Shown here piece after piece: positions 1-7,135 of a stretch of DNA of 16,110 nt (positions within the stretch are counted from its first letter, which is position 1; every line of letters starts with the position of its first letter). Under the pieces are notes generated by a model, which ran no database searches, had not been told where the DNA came from, and saw only the letters and a program-made list of their open reading frames with translations. The position numbers and the translations under genes were made by a program. The DNA is from an uncultured Victivallales bacterium (GTDB lineage Bacteria; Verrucomicrobiota; Lentisphaeria; Oligosphaerales; JAFGRS01), in the NCBI GenBank assembly GCA_903834675.1, contig CAILKC010000140.1, forward strand, positions 1-16,110, in the 5' to 3' direction.

Positions 1-137
1 AACGGGCTGGGCATCGCGGGCTCCAGGAGACGGGGGATACCGCGAACCCGCCCGGAACGGGCTGGGCATCGCGGGCTCCAGGAGACGGGGGATACCGCGA
101 ACCCGCCCGGAACGGGCTGGGCATCGCGGGCTCCAGG
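1..137. repeat. 55-bp tandem repeat, about 2.5 copies
   Basis: The unit begins AACGGGCTGGGCATCGCGGG and is exactly 55 bp long. Copies run 1-55 and 56-110, with a partial third from 111 to 137 that breaks off at CTCCAGG. The two full copies are identical base for base. The array is cut by the left edge of the window, so its true copy number is unknown. The unit length is not a multiple of three, which argues against a coding repeat. No function is apparent. Identity this high implies recent expansion or homogenisation. Confidence 0.9.
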
Positions 138-196
138 GGAACTCCGCGGGGGCGTCGGTTTCCTGACACCGCCCTGGTTACGCTCCGCCGTTCGGC

Positions 197-225
197 TTGA
201 CGCCTGCCCCTTTGGAACGTACACT
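197..225 (+). promoter_or_regulatory. sigma70-like promoter for ispG
   Basis: A TTGACG hexamer at 197-202 (5 of 6 to the -35 consensus) is followed after exactly 17 bp by TACACT at 220-225 (4 of 6 to the -10 consensus). It lies between the tandem array and ispG, on the right strand. Transcription would start near 232 and give a leader of about 65-105 bases. This is a motif match only. In G+C-rich DNA such a match with ideal spacing is uncommon but not proof. Confidence 0.5.
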
Positions 226-298
226 GGCGGACCGGTTTGGGATCTGCGCCTGCAACGCCCATTGAGCCTCGACATTCTGGGGTGACTGCCGGCAGGCC

Positions 299-1420
299 GT
301 GGCGTTCACTCACAGCTTGAGAACGGACTACCGACCCATGCGAGTCACGCGTCAAGTCCACCTCGGTCGCGTCGCCATCGGCGGCGGCGCTCCGGTGTCC
401 ATCCAGTCCATGACCAACACCGACAGCGCTGACCCCGACGCGACCCTGGCTCAGGTCCGCTCGCTGGCTGCCGCGGGCTGCGAGATCATCCGCGTCGCCG
501 TCCCCAACCGGCGTTGCGTGGCGTCGTTTGCCACGATCTGCCGACAGAGCCCGCTGCCGGTGATCGCCGACATCCATTTCAGTGCCGAGCTGGCCGTGGC
601 CGCCATCGAGGCGGGGGCGGCCGGCGTGCGCATCAACCCCGGCAACCTGGGCGGTCCCGACGAACTCGGTCGCGTCGCCGCGGCTGCCCGTGCGGCCGGC
701 ATTCCCATCCGGGTCGGGGTCAACTCCGGGAGCCTGGAGAAGGACCTGCTCGAGACCTATGGGCACCCCACGGCCAGCGCCCTGGCGGAGAGCGCCCGGC
801 GGCACTGCCGGCGACTCGAGGCCATGGGCTTTCAGCAGATCAAGGTCAGCATCAAGGCTTCTGACGTGCGCACCACGGTCGAAGCCAATCGCCTATTCGC
901 CGCTGATACCGACTACCCGTTGCACCTCGGGGTCACCGAGTCGGGCACCGCGACCCGCGGCATCATCAAGTCCGCGGTTGGCATCGGTGCGCTGCTGCTG
1001 GATGGCATTGGCGACACGGTCCGGGTGAGCCTGACGGCGCCTCCCGAAGAGGAGATTCGCGCCGCCATCGGCATCCTCGAGGCGGCGGGCTTGCGAGAAG
1101 CGTGGCCGGACCTGGTGTCCTGTCCCACCTGCGGCCGCACCACCGTGGACCTGATCCGGCTGGTCGGCGAGGTCGAGGCCGCCATCGCCGGCATCAAGGC
1201 GGCCGGTGGCCGGATTGAACTGCGCCGCATTGCCATCATGGGCTGCGCTGTCAATGGTCCCGGCGAGGCGCGCGAAGCGGACCTCGGCATCGCCGGCGAG
1301 GCCCACGGCGGCGTGCTCTTCCGCCGTGGCGAGGTCGTGCGGCGGTTGCGCGAAACGGAACTGCTTCCGGCCTTGCTGGAAGAGATTCGGGCGCACACCG
1401 TCTTTCGACCTGTGCAATAA
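299..1420 (+). CDS. ispG: 4-hydroxy-3-methylbut-2-enyl diphosphate synthase (IspG/GcpE)
   Basis: IspG reduces methylerythritol cyclodiphosphate to HMBPP, the penultimate step of the MEP isoprenoid pathway. It is a cytosolic [4Fe-4S] enzyme. The 373-residue protein has family blocks in order: APVSIQSMTNTDSADPDATL near residues 31-50, VIADIHF (88-94), RINPGNLG (111-118), GVNSGSLEKDL (140-150), KVSIKASDV (182-190), PLHLGVTESG (207-216) and GIGDTVRVSL (236-245). The three cluster cysteines are C275 and C278 (CPTCGR) and C316 (GCAVNGPGE), with E323 of the PGE motif. Length fits the short bacterial form, with no inserted domain. The frame opens at GTG 299. An ATG at 338 (MRVTRQVHLG) also fits the family N-terminus, and neither has a strong Shine-Dalgarno site. 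The last codons and the stop lie in the arm of a palindromic element. IspG would feed the prenyl chains used by the quinone genes downstream. Confidence 0.95.
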   Translation: MAFTHSLRTDYRPMRVTRQVHLGRVAIGGGAPVSIQSMTNTDSADPDATLAQVRSLAAAGCEIIRVAVPNRRCVASFATICRQSPLPVIADIHFSAELAVAAIEAGAAGVRINPGNLGGPDELGRVAAAARAAGIPIRVGVNSGSLEKDLLETYGHPTASALAESARRHCRRLEAMGFQQIKVSIKASDVRTTVEANRLFAADTDYPLHLGVTESGTATRGIIKSAVGIGALLLDGIGDTVRVSLTAPPEEEIRAAIGILEAAGLREAWPDLVSCPTCGRTTVDLIRLVGEVEAAIAGIKAAGGRIELRRIAIMGCAVNGPGEAREADLGIAGEAHGGVLFRRGEVVRRLRETELLPALLEEIRAHTVFRPVQ

Positions 1421-1671
1421 GGATGGGCCGAGGTACTCAGCCCCAAAGGGGCGCTTGATACCAGCCCAGGGCAACGCCCTGGGTACCCGTCCACAGCGCT
1501 GGATTGAGCCCTGAAGGGGCGTTCCATACGACCTCGGCGCAAACCTGGGGCAGATAGCTCGCCCCTACAGGGCTCAATCCCATAACTATCCTATTCCCAG
1601 GGCGTTGCCCTGGGCTGGTATGGCCGCGCGCCTTCAGCGCTCCAGGCGGATTCCCTTATTGCACAGGTCGA
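1405..1671. repeat. 267-bp quasi-palindromic element overlapping the ispG stop
   Basis: Nested inverted repeats share one centre near 1538-1541. The outer arms are 18 of 18 bp (1405-1422 against 1654-1671). The middle arms are 26 of 26 bp (1458-1483 against 1596-1621). The inner arms are 19 of 20 bp (1501-1520 against 1561-1580). Each middle arm also contains its own hairpin, CCCAGGGC-AAC-GCCCTGGG at 1465-1483 and its counterpart with a GTT loop at 1596-1614. The left arm contains the last ispG codons and the TAA. A T-run (1674-1678) follows the right arm, so the transcript could fold and end here. The layout resembles REP/BIME-like or MITE-like intergenic elements. No transposase is encoded inside it. 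Confidence 0.85.
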
Positions 1672-1761
1672 CATTTTTGACCACCCAGCGGTTCAGAAAG
1701 CCTGAGGAGAGCGGCCGCTGTCTGGGGCTAGCCGAGAGGCGAGCGGGATGCAGGCCTGTTG

Positions 1762-2568
1762 CTACTCCTTGGCCGGAGCCGGGGCCGCGACGGGCGCGCC
1801 CAAGGCGGCGAGAACCCGCTCAATGGCGGCCATGCCGGCGGCGTATTCGGCGCGGGCTTTGCCGAGGGCTTGCACGACGCGCTGATTGCGCTCGGCATCC
1901 GGTCCCTCGGCCGACTTCCACCCGAGCAGGCCTTCGGCCTCTTTGAGGGTATCGGCCTCGGCCTCGAAATGGCTGGCTGCCTCGGCGAGCTGCGCCGGCG
2001 CTGACGGATGCCGCGGCGCGATCTCCCGTAAGAACCCCGCCGCCGCCCGGTGGGTACTGCGGTAGACGCCGTAGCAGTAGGCATCGCCGAGCCCGCGCTT
2101 GGCCGTGGGGTCGCGGAAGTGCCGAATCCACTGGTCGTAGGCCGCCAGGCCTTCGAGAAAGACCCACGGCTCCTTCCCGATCTTGTCCTGGTTCTTACTG
2201 GAATGAGCATGCCGAATGGCTTCCTGCAACGCCGCCATCTCCGCCTGACGCGCGTCGAAAGCGCCCTGTTTCTCGCCGATGAGGATGGCCCCCGGCGGAC
2301 CGCCGATATAGGCCGCCGTGAGCGTGCGCGTCTGCGGGGCCGTCGCCAACTCGGCGCCGCCCCCGGCACTCGAGCCCCGCCCGAGGAAGAGGCCCAGGGC
2401 GTCATCAAAGCCCGCGACGACGTCGTATTCGGCATTCGTGAAGGCATGCCAGACGATCGCCGACCGGCCGGCGCGAATCTCGCCCTTGACCGCCGCGATG
2501 ATCCCGAGAAGCTCGGTGCGGAGTTCGCGCAGTGCAGGCGTCGCCAGCTCGGCCTCCTCCGGCAGCAC
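1762..2568 (-). CDS. BtrH-N/C39-like protein, C-terminal part after a frame change
   Basis: This 268-residue frame opens at a GTG (2568) with no convincing ribosome site and reads on from the upstream gene in a different frame, so it looks like the C-terminal two thirds of one protein. Visible segments are AGRSAIVWHAFTNAEYDVVAGF (33-54), IGKEPWVFLEGLAAYDQWIR, and THRAAAGFLREIAPRH followed by a helical AEAASHFEAEADTLKEAEGL stretch. I recognise this order from BtrH-N-type proteins (butirosin biosynthesis protein H N-terminal domain, papain/C39-like fold). In those a permuted peptidase-like domain is followed by a helical segment with an AY-x-x-WI motif. Members of unknown role are common in environmental genomes. 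No catalytic triad can be assigned safely. No membrane segment is visible. The stop is TAG at 1764-1762, about 90 bp from the palindromic element. Confidence 0.6.
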   Translation of the reverse strand: MLPEEAELATPALRELRTELLGIIAAVKGEIRAGRSAIVWHAFTNAEYDVVAGFDDALGLFLGRGSSAGGGAELATAPQTRTLTAAYIGGPPGAILIGEKQGAFDARQAEMAALQEAIRHAHSSKNQDKIGKEPWVFLEGLAAYDQWIRHFRDPTAKRGLGDAYCYGVYRSTHRAAAGFLREIAPRHPSAPAQLAEAASHFEAEADTLKEAEGLLGWKSAEGPDAERNQRVVQALGKARAEYAAGMAAIERVLAALGAPVAAPAPAKE

Positions 2569-2980
2569 TACCGTTCGCCTGCATCGCGTCCGCGAGGTCC
2601 TGGACCTTGACGGCGCCCTTGTCGTGCAGATTCAGGCGCCTGGCTTTGTAGCCCAGCAATTCGACCAGCGCCTCGGTCTGCATGGCCGCGCTGCAGGTTG
2701 GAGCGCAGGGGCAGATGCCGGCGATGCGGAAAGCAGCGCCAGAGATGCCTTGCAGGTAGGCGGTGGAGTAGCTTTCGCCGTGCTGGGCCAGCACCACCCG
2801 CACACACTCGAACAGGGGTTCACAGACGCGATAGCGGTCCACTCCCTCGATGCAGACACTCTCCGCGACCTTCGCGGGTTCAGTCTTCATCTCGCCTCCT
2901 TCCTGGCCGCGCCCGGCCAGTGCTCCTGCGGTCAGCAGCACGCCCACCCCTCGCGCCGAGATTCGTGAGATGCGATCCAT
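2405..2980 (-). CDS. BtrH-N/C39-like protein, N-terminal part before a frame change
   Basis: This is the 5' part of the gene that continues at 1762-2568. Residues 1-136 (to about 2573) look genuine. They comprise a basic start MDRISRISAR, a short hydrophobic stretch GVGVLLTAGALAG that may be a signal or lipoprotein-like segment, then RVCEPLFECVRVVLAQHGES (51-70), YLQGISGAAFRIAG (75-88) and a cysteine-rich CPCAPTC (90-96). C53 or C59 is the natural candidate for a papain/C39-type nucleophile, but this is inference. After ADAMQAN the original frame runs to a stop at 2405 in sequence that codes sensibly only in the other frame. Two starts have good ribosome sites: ATG 2980 (GAGGAGGATCGTC before it) and ATG 2890 (AAGGAGGCGAG before it). 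I prefer 2980 because it adds the hydrophobic N-terminus. With 2890 the protein would be cytosolic. Confidence 0.5.
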   Translation of the reverse strand: MDRISRISARGVGVLLTAGALAGRGQEGGEMKTEPAKVAESVCIEGVDRYRVCEPLFECVRVVLAQHGESYSTAYLQGISGAAFRIAGICPCAPTCSAAMQTEALVELLGYKARRLNLHDKGAVKVQDLADAMQANGSAAGGGRAGDACTARTPHRASRDHRGGQGRDSRRPVGDRLACLHECRIRRRRGL

Positions 2981-3155
2981 GACGATCCTCCTCGCCGAAG
3001 CCGCAGTCCGTTGCGGCACAGCGACTCCGGCATGGCTCCGGTAGTCTGGCCCTGCGGCCCGAGAATGCAAGCCGCTCCGGCCGACCTCGCGGGATCCCCA
3101 TGTACGGCGGAAGCCCCGGCAGGGCCGGTGCGGACCGCCGGCTCCAATACGCCTA

Positions 3156-3181
3156 GTGCAACGTCCGCGTGCAACGTCCGC
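3156..3181. repeat. 13-bp exact tandem duplication
   Basis: GTGCAACGTCCGC occurs twice back to back, at 3156-3168 and 3169-3181, with no mismatch. Its CAACGTC core is the same word that makes up the left arm of the nearby 7-bp repeat array, so it is probably a degenerate edge of the same element. Confidence 0.8.
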
Positions 3182-3202
3182 AATATCCGTTGTGTTATGC
3201 CT

Positions 3203-3301
3203 GAACATCGAACGTCCAACGTCCAACACTGAAGGACAGGCACTCACCCCGTGCGCGCAGTGATTCGACGTTCGATGTTCAGCGTTCGATGTTGGACGTT
3301 C
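3203..3301. repeat. inverted pair of 7-bp repeat arrays
   Basis: The right arm is five contiguous 7-mers at 3267-3301: GACGTTC, GATGTTC, AGCGTTC, GATGTTG, GACGTTC. The left arm at 3203-3230 holds the reverse complements of similar units: GAACATC, GAACGTC, CAACGTC, CAACACT. The arms are separated by about 36 bp and could pair as a long hairpin in DNA or RNA. Similar heptamer arrays, which translate as runs like NVERSTFNVQ, are familiar to me from intergenic DNA of environmental PVC-type genomes. That link is from memory and not checked. No gene is encoded. Confidence 0.8.
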
Positions 3302-3387
3302 AGAGATGCTCTTCATAGGCCAATGGAATAACCGGACGACACACTAGCGCCCGAAACCTGGAAGCCCTGCGTCGGTCGCCCCTGGGC

Positions 3388-3415
3388 TTGCCTCTGCCTG
3401 CTGCGGGGCTATCTT
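3388..3415 (+). promoter_or_regulatory. weak candidate promoter for the menG operon
   Basis: TTGCCT (3388-3393) and TATCTT (3410-3415) are 16 bp apart and lie about 95 bp before menG. Each matches the sigma70 consensus at only 4 of 6 positions, so this is a tentative call based on position and strand. Confidence 0.2.
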
Positions 3416-3511
3416 TCCGCGCCGGGCGGCGGGGGTAGGTTCCGCTGCGTGGAAGAGGCTTCGGCGCTGCCGCTGTACTCGCACAAGTCAGGCTGACGGC
3501 GTAGGGTTACG

Positions 3512-4246
3512 ATGCAGGAAAAGAATTCTCTGGACGGCAGCTTCGGCAAGCAGTCGGTGACAGCCGCCGAGCGGCGTCGGCGCATCCGGGCGGTGTTCGG
3601 CGCCGTGGCGCCCCGCTACGATCTGATGAATGACGTGATGAGTTTCGGGATTCACCGTTTGTGGAAGCGCCGTTTGGCCAGGCGCGTGGCTGCCGTGACC
3701 GGGGTGGCGGTTGATCTTGCTGGCGGCACCGGCGACGTGGCGCGGTTGCTGGTTGATGGACGGCGGCGGGTGGTGGTCTGCGACCCGAGTCTGCCGATGA
3801 TGCTAGCGGGACGGCGGCGCGGGGAGACGGGCTTGACCTGGCTGGCGGGGGAAGCCGAACGACTGCCGCTGGCCGATGCCAGTGTGGATCTGCTGACGGT
3901 CGCCTTCGGCTTGCGCAATGCAACCTGCCTGGAACAGGCTCTCGCCGAAATCCGCCGCGTGCTGAAGCCGGGCGGTTGCTTTGTCTGCCTGGAGTTCTCC
4001 CGGCCCGTCGCCTGGTTGGCGCCGCTCTACGATCTCTACTCGTTTCTGGTCATTCCCTGCCTGGGGGCGCTGGTGGCGCGAGAGCCGCGGGCCTACCGTT
4101 ACCTGGTCGAGTCGATACGGCGCTTTCCGGATCAACGCGGGTTTGCCGCCCTGATGGAGCAGGCGGACTTCAGCGCCGTGCATTGGGAAAATGTGTCCTT
4201 TGGCATCGCCTGCCTTCATTTTGGAACCTGTCCCCATGCCGCGTGA
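3512..4246 (+). CDS. menG: demethylmenaquinone methyltransferase (MenG/UbiE)
   Basis: The enzyme transfers a methyl group from S-adenosylmethionine to the demethylmenaquinone ring, the last step of menaquinone synthesis. It is a soluble class I methyltransferase acting at the membrane face. The 244-residue protein has the UbiE N-terminal block VFGAVAPRYDLMNDVMSFGI (28-47), SAM motif I VDLAGGTGD (67-75), the acidic strand end VCDPS (89-93), the family signature FGLRN (132-136), RRVLKPGG (148-155), YLVESIRRFP (197-206) and the C-terminal SFGIACLHFGTC. Length matches the family. The start ATG 3512 is preceded only by a weak TAGGG. It heads an operon with menA, whose start overlaps its end. The MenG role is favoured over ubiquinone UbiE because menA is next door and no ubiquinone-specific gene is present. 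Confidence 0.93.
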   Translation: MQEKNSLDGSFGKQSVTAAERRRRIRAVFGAVAPRYDLMNDVMSFGIHRLWKRRLARRVAAVTGVAVDLAGGTGDVARLLVDGRRRVVVCDPSLPMMLAGRRRGETGLTWLAGEAERLPLADASVDLLTVAFGLRNATCLEQALAEIRRVLKPGGCFVCLEFSRPVAWLAPLYDLYSFLVIPCLGALVAREPRAYRYLVESIRRFPDQRGFAALMEQADFSAVHWENVSFGIACLHFGTCPHAA

Positions 4247-5150
4247 ACCTTCCCCCAGCGTTGCTCCTGCGCCCCCACCGGGCTGGCGAGTCTGGTGGAC
4301 GGCGATGCGTCCGCGCACCCTGACGATTGCGGTCAGCCCGGTCTTTGTGGGCAGCGCTCTGGCCTGGGGCGAGGGGGCCTCGCCGGTCTGGCTGCCGCTG
4401 CTGGCGGCTCTTGGTTGTGCGGTCCTGATTCAGGTGGGCAGCAATCTGCACAACGATGCCGCGGATTTTGTACGTGGGGCTGACCAGCCGGGTCGGGTCG
4501 GTCCGTTGCGCGTCACGGCGGCGGGGTGGGCGAGTCCGGCGGCGGTGCGTTACGCGGCGGGGAGCTGTCTTGCCGGCGCCCTGCTTCTGGGGCTGTATCT
4601 GGTCGCGGTGGGTGGCTGGCCGATCCTGCTGGCGGGCGTGGCGTCGTTGCTGGCGGGCTGGTCTTACTCGGGAGGCCGGTATCCGATTTCCCATACGCCG
4701 TTGGGCGAGTTGTTTGTGCTGGTATTCTACGGGCTGGTCGCGGTCGCTGGCAGTCACTGGTTGCAGATGGGCGCCCCGTCGCCCGCCGCCTGGCTGGCGG
4801 GGATGGCGGTCGGCCTGCCGGCAGCGGCGGTGTTGCTGGTCAACAACTACCGTGACCTGGAGGACGATGTGCGCAACGGTCGCCGCACTCTCGCGGCGCG
4901 GCTGGGACGCAGGCGCTCACGTCTGGCCTATGCCGCCTTGATGTTAGCGCCGTATGCTGTCCTGCCGCTGCTGGCCTGGTCCGGTCGGCAAGGCGCCGTG
5001 CTGGGATTCCTGGCCTTGCCGCTCAGCGTGTCCCTCATCCGTCGGCTCTATCGGAGTCCGCTTGGGCCACCGCTGAATCCGCTGCTGGCGGGAACGGCCC
5101 AGGCGGGTTTCATCCTCGGGGTGCTGTTAGCGCTGGGGTTGCTGCTATGA
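4236..5150 (+). CDS. menA: 1,4-dihydroxy-2-naphthoate polyprenyltransferase (MenA)
   Basis: MenA attaches the polyprenyl chain to 1,4-dihydroxy-2-naphthoate and gives demethylmenaquinone, the substrate of the upstream MenG. It is a polytopic inner-membrane UbiA-family prenyltransferase. The 304-residue form shows the opening WWTAMRPRTLTIAVSPVFVG (20-39), the first Asp motif NLHNDAADFVRGAD (70-83), the second NNYRDLEDD (203-211) and about eight hydrophobic segments. Both motifs bind the Mg2+-diphosphate of the prenyl donor. I chose ATG 4236, which overlaps the menG stop by 11 bp. The frame is open back to an ATG at 4191, which would add 15 residues inside menG. The prenyl diphosphate could come from the isoprenyl synthase encoded at the head of the opposite operon. 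Confidence 0.93.
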   Translation: MPREPSPSVAPAPPPGWRVWWTAMRPRTLTIAVSPVFVGSALAWGEGASPVWLPLLAALGCAVLIQVGSNLHNDAADFVRGADQPGRVGPLRVTAAGWASPAAVRYAAGSCLAGALLLGLYLVAVGGWPILLAGVASLLAGWSYSGGRYPISHTPLGELFVLVFYGLVAVAGSHWLQMGAPSPAAWLAGMAVGLPAAAVLLVNNYRDLEDDVRNGRRTLAARLGRRRSRLAYAALMLAPYAVLPLLAWSGRQGAVLGFLALPLSVSLIRRLYRSPLGPPLNPLLAGTAQAGFILGVLLALGLLL

Positions 5151-6034
5151 ATCTGGTGGTCGACCTGCTGTTGCCGCTGGCTCTGGCCTTCATCATGTTC
5201 GCGCTGGGTCTGACCTTAGTCGTCGACGATTTCCGGCGTGTGCTGGCCCGGCCGAAGGCGGTGCTGGTGGGTCTGCTGGGCCAGATGCTGCTGGTGCCGG
5301 CGGTGGCCTTGGCGCTGGCTCTGACCCTGAGATTGGCGCCTGAGATGGCGGTCGGGCTGATGATCCTCGCTGCCTGTCCGGGGGGGGTTAGTTCGGGGCT
5401 GCTGACCCATCTCGCCCGGGGCGATACGGCTCTGTCGATCTCCCTGACCGCGGTGACCAGCGTTGCCGCGGTCATCACGGTGCCGTTCGTCGTCGAGCTG
5501 TCCATGCGACACTTCATGCAGACGGCGGTGAGCGTCGACTTCCCTCTGCTCAAGATGGTCCGCGGGGTGTTTCTGCTGACGACGGTTCCGGTGGTTCTTG
5601 GCATGAGTCTCAAAGCCTGGCGTCCGCGTCTGGCGGCAGGTCTTGAGCGTCCGGCCGGGCGTCTGGCGACCGTCCTGTTTGTGCTCATCGTGGTGGCCAC
5701 CTTTGTCAGCCAGCGTCAGGTTCTGACGGCTCATCTTGGCAGCATCGGCCCGGCGGCGATGCTGCTCAATGTGCTGGTGATGGGGGGGGGCTTTGCCATG
5801 GCTGTAGCCGGCGGTTTGCGGCGGCGGGACCGGATCGCCATCGCCACCGAGTGCGGCCTGCAGAATGCGGGGCTCGGCATTTTCATCGCCGCCAGTGTCA
5901 TGCATTCGCCGACCATGACCATCCCCAGCGTGGTCTATGCCTTGCTGATGAACGTCGGCGCCATCGGCTTCGTGATCCTGATGCGCGGTACCGAGCGGAA
6001 CGCCGCCCGTGAGCCTGCGGTGGCCGCCGAATAG
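5147..6034 (+). CDS. bile acid:sodium symporter (BASS) family transporter
   Basis: This is a membrane protein of 295 residues with about nine or ten hydrophobic helices. It has the BASS hallmarks ACPGGVSSGLLTHLARGD (76-93) and ECGLQNAGLG (235-244). Those two regions form the crossing helices that hold sodium and substrate in this fold, with E236 and Q239 in the second. Family members import organic anions such as bile acids, pyruvate or pantoate with sodium, and the substrate cannot be read from sequence. The start is an ATGA overlap with the menA stop, so the two genes are translationally coupled. That coupling suggests a role tied to quinone metabolism, for example supply of an organic-acid precursor, but this is inference. 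It ends 23 bp from the convergent rnfD-like gene. Confidence 0.88.
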   Translation: MNLVVDLLLPLALAFIMFALGLTLVVDDFRRVLARPKAVLVGLLGQMLLVPAVALALALTLRLAPEMAVGLMILAACPGGVSSGLLTHLARGDTALSISLTAVTSVAAVITVPFVVELSMRHFMQTAVSVDFPLLKMVRGVFLLTTVPVVLGMSLKAWRPRLAAGLERPAGRLATVLFVLIVVATFVSQRQVLTAHLGSIGPAAMLLNVLVMGGGFAMAVAGGLRRRDRIAIATECGLQNAGLGIFIAASVMHSPTMTIPSVVYALLMNVGAIGFVILMRGTERNAAREPAVAAE

Positions 6035-6057
6035 CCGCCCACCCCAGCGGCCTGAAG

Positions 6058-7128
6058 CTAGGCTACCCGGCCAGCGCTCAGCCGGGCCTGTGTCCGGCGC
6101 CGCTGCCGCAGCAACGTGCGTCCCCGCCAGGCAAAGCCGAGACGGTCCAGGGTGGGGCTGAGCAGATTCACCGTCAGAAACGCGAACACGATGCCTTCCG
6201 GGTAGACCGTGTAGGCACGAACCAGCGCGTTGACCACCCCCGCGATGAGGCCGGCCAGCCAACGCCCGCTCTTGCTGACCGGAGTGCTGGCTGGGTCTCC
6301 GGCAATGAACACGGCCGAAAACAGCAGGGCGCCGCCAAACAGGTTCAGCAGGAGGATGCGGCCGAGCGCGGTCAGCGCCGAGCCACTTTGGCCAGCCGCC
6401 GCAAGCTCCCGGGCCACTGGCAGATTGACCGCGCCGCAGACCACCAGAAAACTGAGCACGAACGCCGTGCCGCAGCGCCAGTCGAGCACGCCTTTCCAGA
6501 CCAACAACGCCCCGAGCAACAGAATCAGCGGCGCGCACACTTCGCCGGGACTGCCCGGCACCAACTGGTACAGGTCGCCCCAGCTGCCGCCGATCGAGCC
6601 GAGAGCCAAGGCCCCGATGGCGTGGAACCCTTTCTCCGTGTGGAACAGGTCCAACGGCGTGGCGGTGCTCAACCCGTCCAAGGCCGGACCGCAGGCCGGC
6701 CAGTTGACGATCTCGGCATTGAAGGCGAGCATCAGGAACAGCCGTCCGACCAGCACCCCATTGAAGGGCAGGCGTCCGTCGCCGCCCGACATACGGACCA
6801 GTACGATCGCGACGACGAGAGCGAGAAATAACGGCCAGGCCGGCAGGTTCGGCGGCAGGCTCACCACCAGTAGGCCGGCGGTCAACATCGAACCGAACAC
6901 GCTGAGTTTGAAGCTGCCATCGCGCAGCCAGGTGTAGGCAATCCCCAGTCCTGCCCCCACCGCCAACCCCGCCAGGTACTTCAGGAAGAAGCGCGGTTCG
7001 TAACGCCCCGCGTAGAGGGCCGCGAGAACCGTCAGTGCCCCGAGGGTCCAGATCGCCATCGGCGCCGCCGCTGGCCCCGTGCGCAGGAACGGCGGTTCGC
7101 ATCGCGAGGCGGTAGATTCCGACATCAT
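6058..7128 (-). CDS. rnfD: RnfD/NqrB-family membrane subunit with covalent FMN site
   Basis: RnfD is an integral membrane subunit of the Rnf (NADH/ferredoxin) and Nqr complexes that carries FMN on a threonine. The 356-residue protein has about ten hydrophobic segments and typical blocks: LRDGSFKLSVFGSMLTAGLL (68-87), DGRLPFNGVLVGRLFLML (117-134), the flavinylation motif DGLSTATPLDLFH (151-163) with T157 as the expected FMN carrier, and LGSIGGSWGD. FMN attachment in this family needs the transferase ApbE, which is not in the window. ATG 7128 is chosen because AGGA lies 8 bp upstream and it follows the rnfC stop by 7 bp. It is the last gene of the operon. The usual partners RnfA, RnfE and RnfB are not adjacent, which is odd for a complete Rnf complex. 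Confidence 0.9.
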   Translation of the reverse strand: MMSESTASRCEPPFLRTGPAAAPMAIWTLGALTVLAALYAGRYEPRFFLKYLAGLAVGAGLGIAYTWLRDGSFKLSVFGSMLTAGLLVVSLPPNLPAWPLFLALVVAIVLVRMSGGDGRLPFNGVLVGRLFLMLAFNAEIVNWPACGPALDGLSTATPLDLFHTEKGFHAIGALALGSIGGSWGDLYQLVPGSPGEVCAPLILLLGALLVWKGVLDWRCGTAFVLSFLVVCGAVNLPVARELAAAGQSGSALTALGRILLLNLFGGALLFSAVFIAGDPASTPVSKSGRWLAGLIAGVVNALVRAYTVYPEGIVFAFLTVNLLSPTLDRLGFAWRGRTLLRQRRRTQARLSAGRVA

Positions 7129-7135
7129 CCAGGTC

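Larger units (their letters stand above)
2981..3511. other. 531-bp intergenic stretch without a gene
   Basis: This separates the minus-strand BtrH-like gene from the plus-strand menaquinone operon. Frames here are open but have no family resemblance, and the longest is a shadow of the 7-bp repeats. The stretch holds the 13-bp tandem duplication, the inverted 7-bp arrays and a weak candidate promoter, each listed separately. Divergent promoters are expected here because the two flanking genes read outward. Confidence 0.6.

Noticed and set aside
1..137. The tandem 55-bp array as a CRISPR array
   Set aside because: The copies are contiguous and identical through the whole unit, with no variable spacers, and no cas gene is present.
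6022..6052. GGCCGC/GCGGCC stem between the convergent operons as a bidirectional terminator
   Set aside because: The stem is only 6 bp with a 19-base loop and no T-run on either strand, so the call would be too weak.
5216..7102. A 628-codon open frame on the minus strand across the BASS gene and the rnfD-like gene
   Set aside because: Its composition is low-complexity R, G, H and Q-rich, and it lies antisense to one well-recognised gene and out of frame with another. It is a by-product of G+C-rich codon use.
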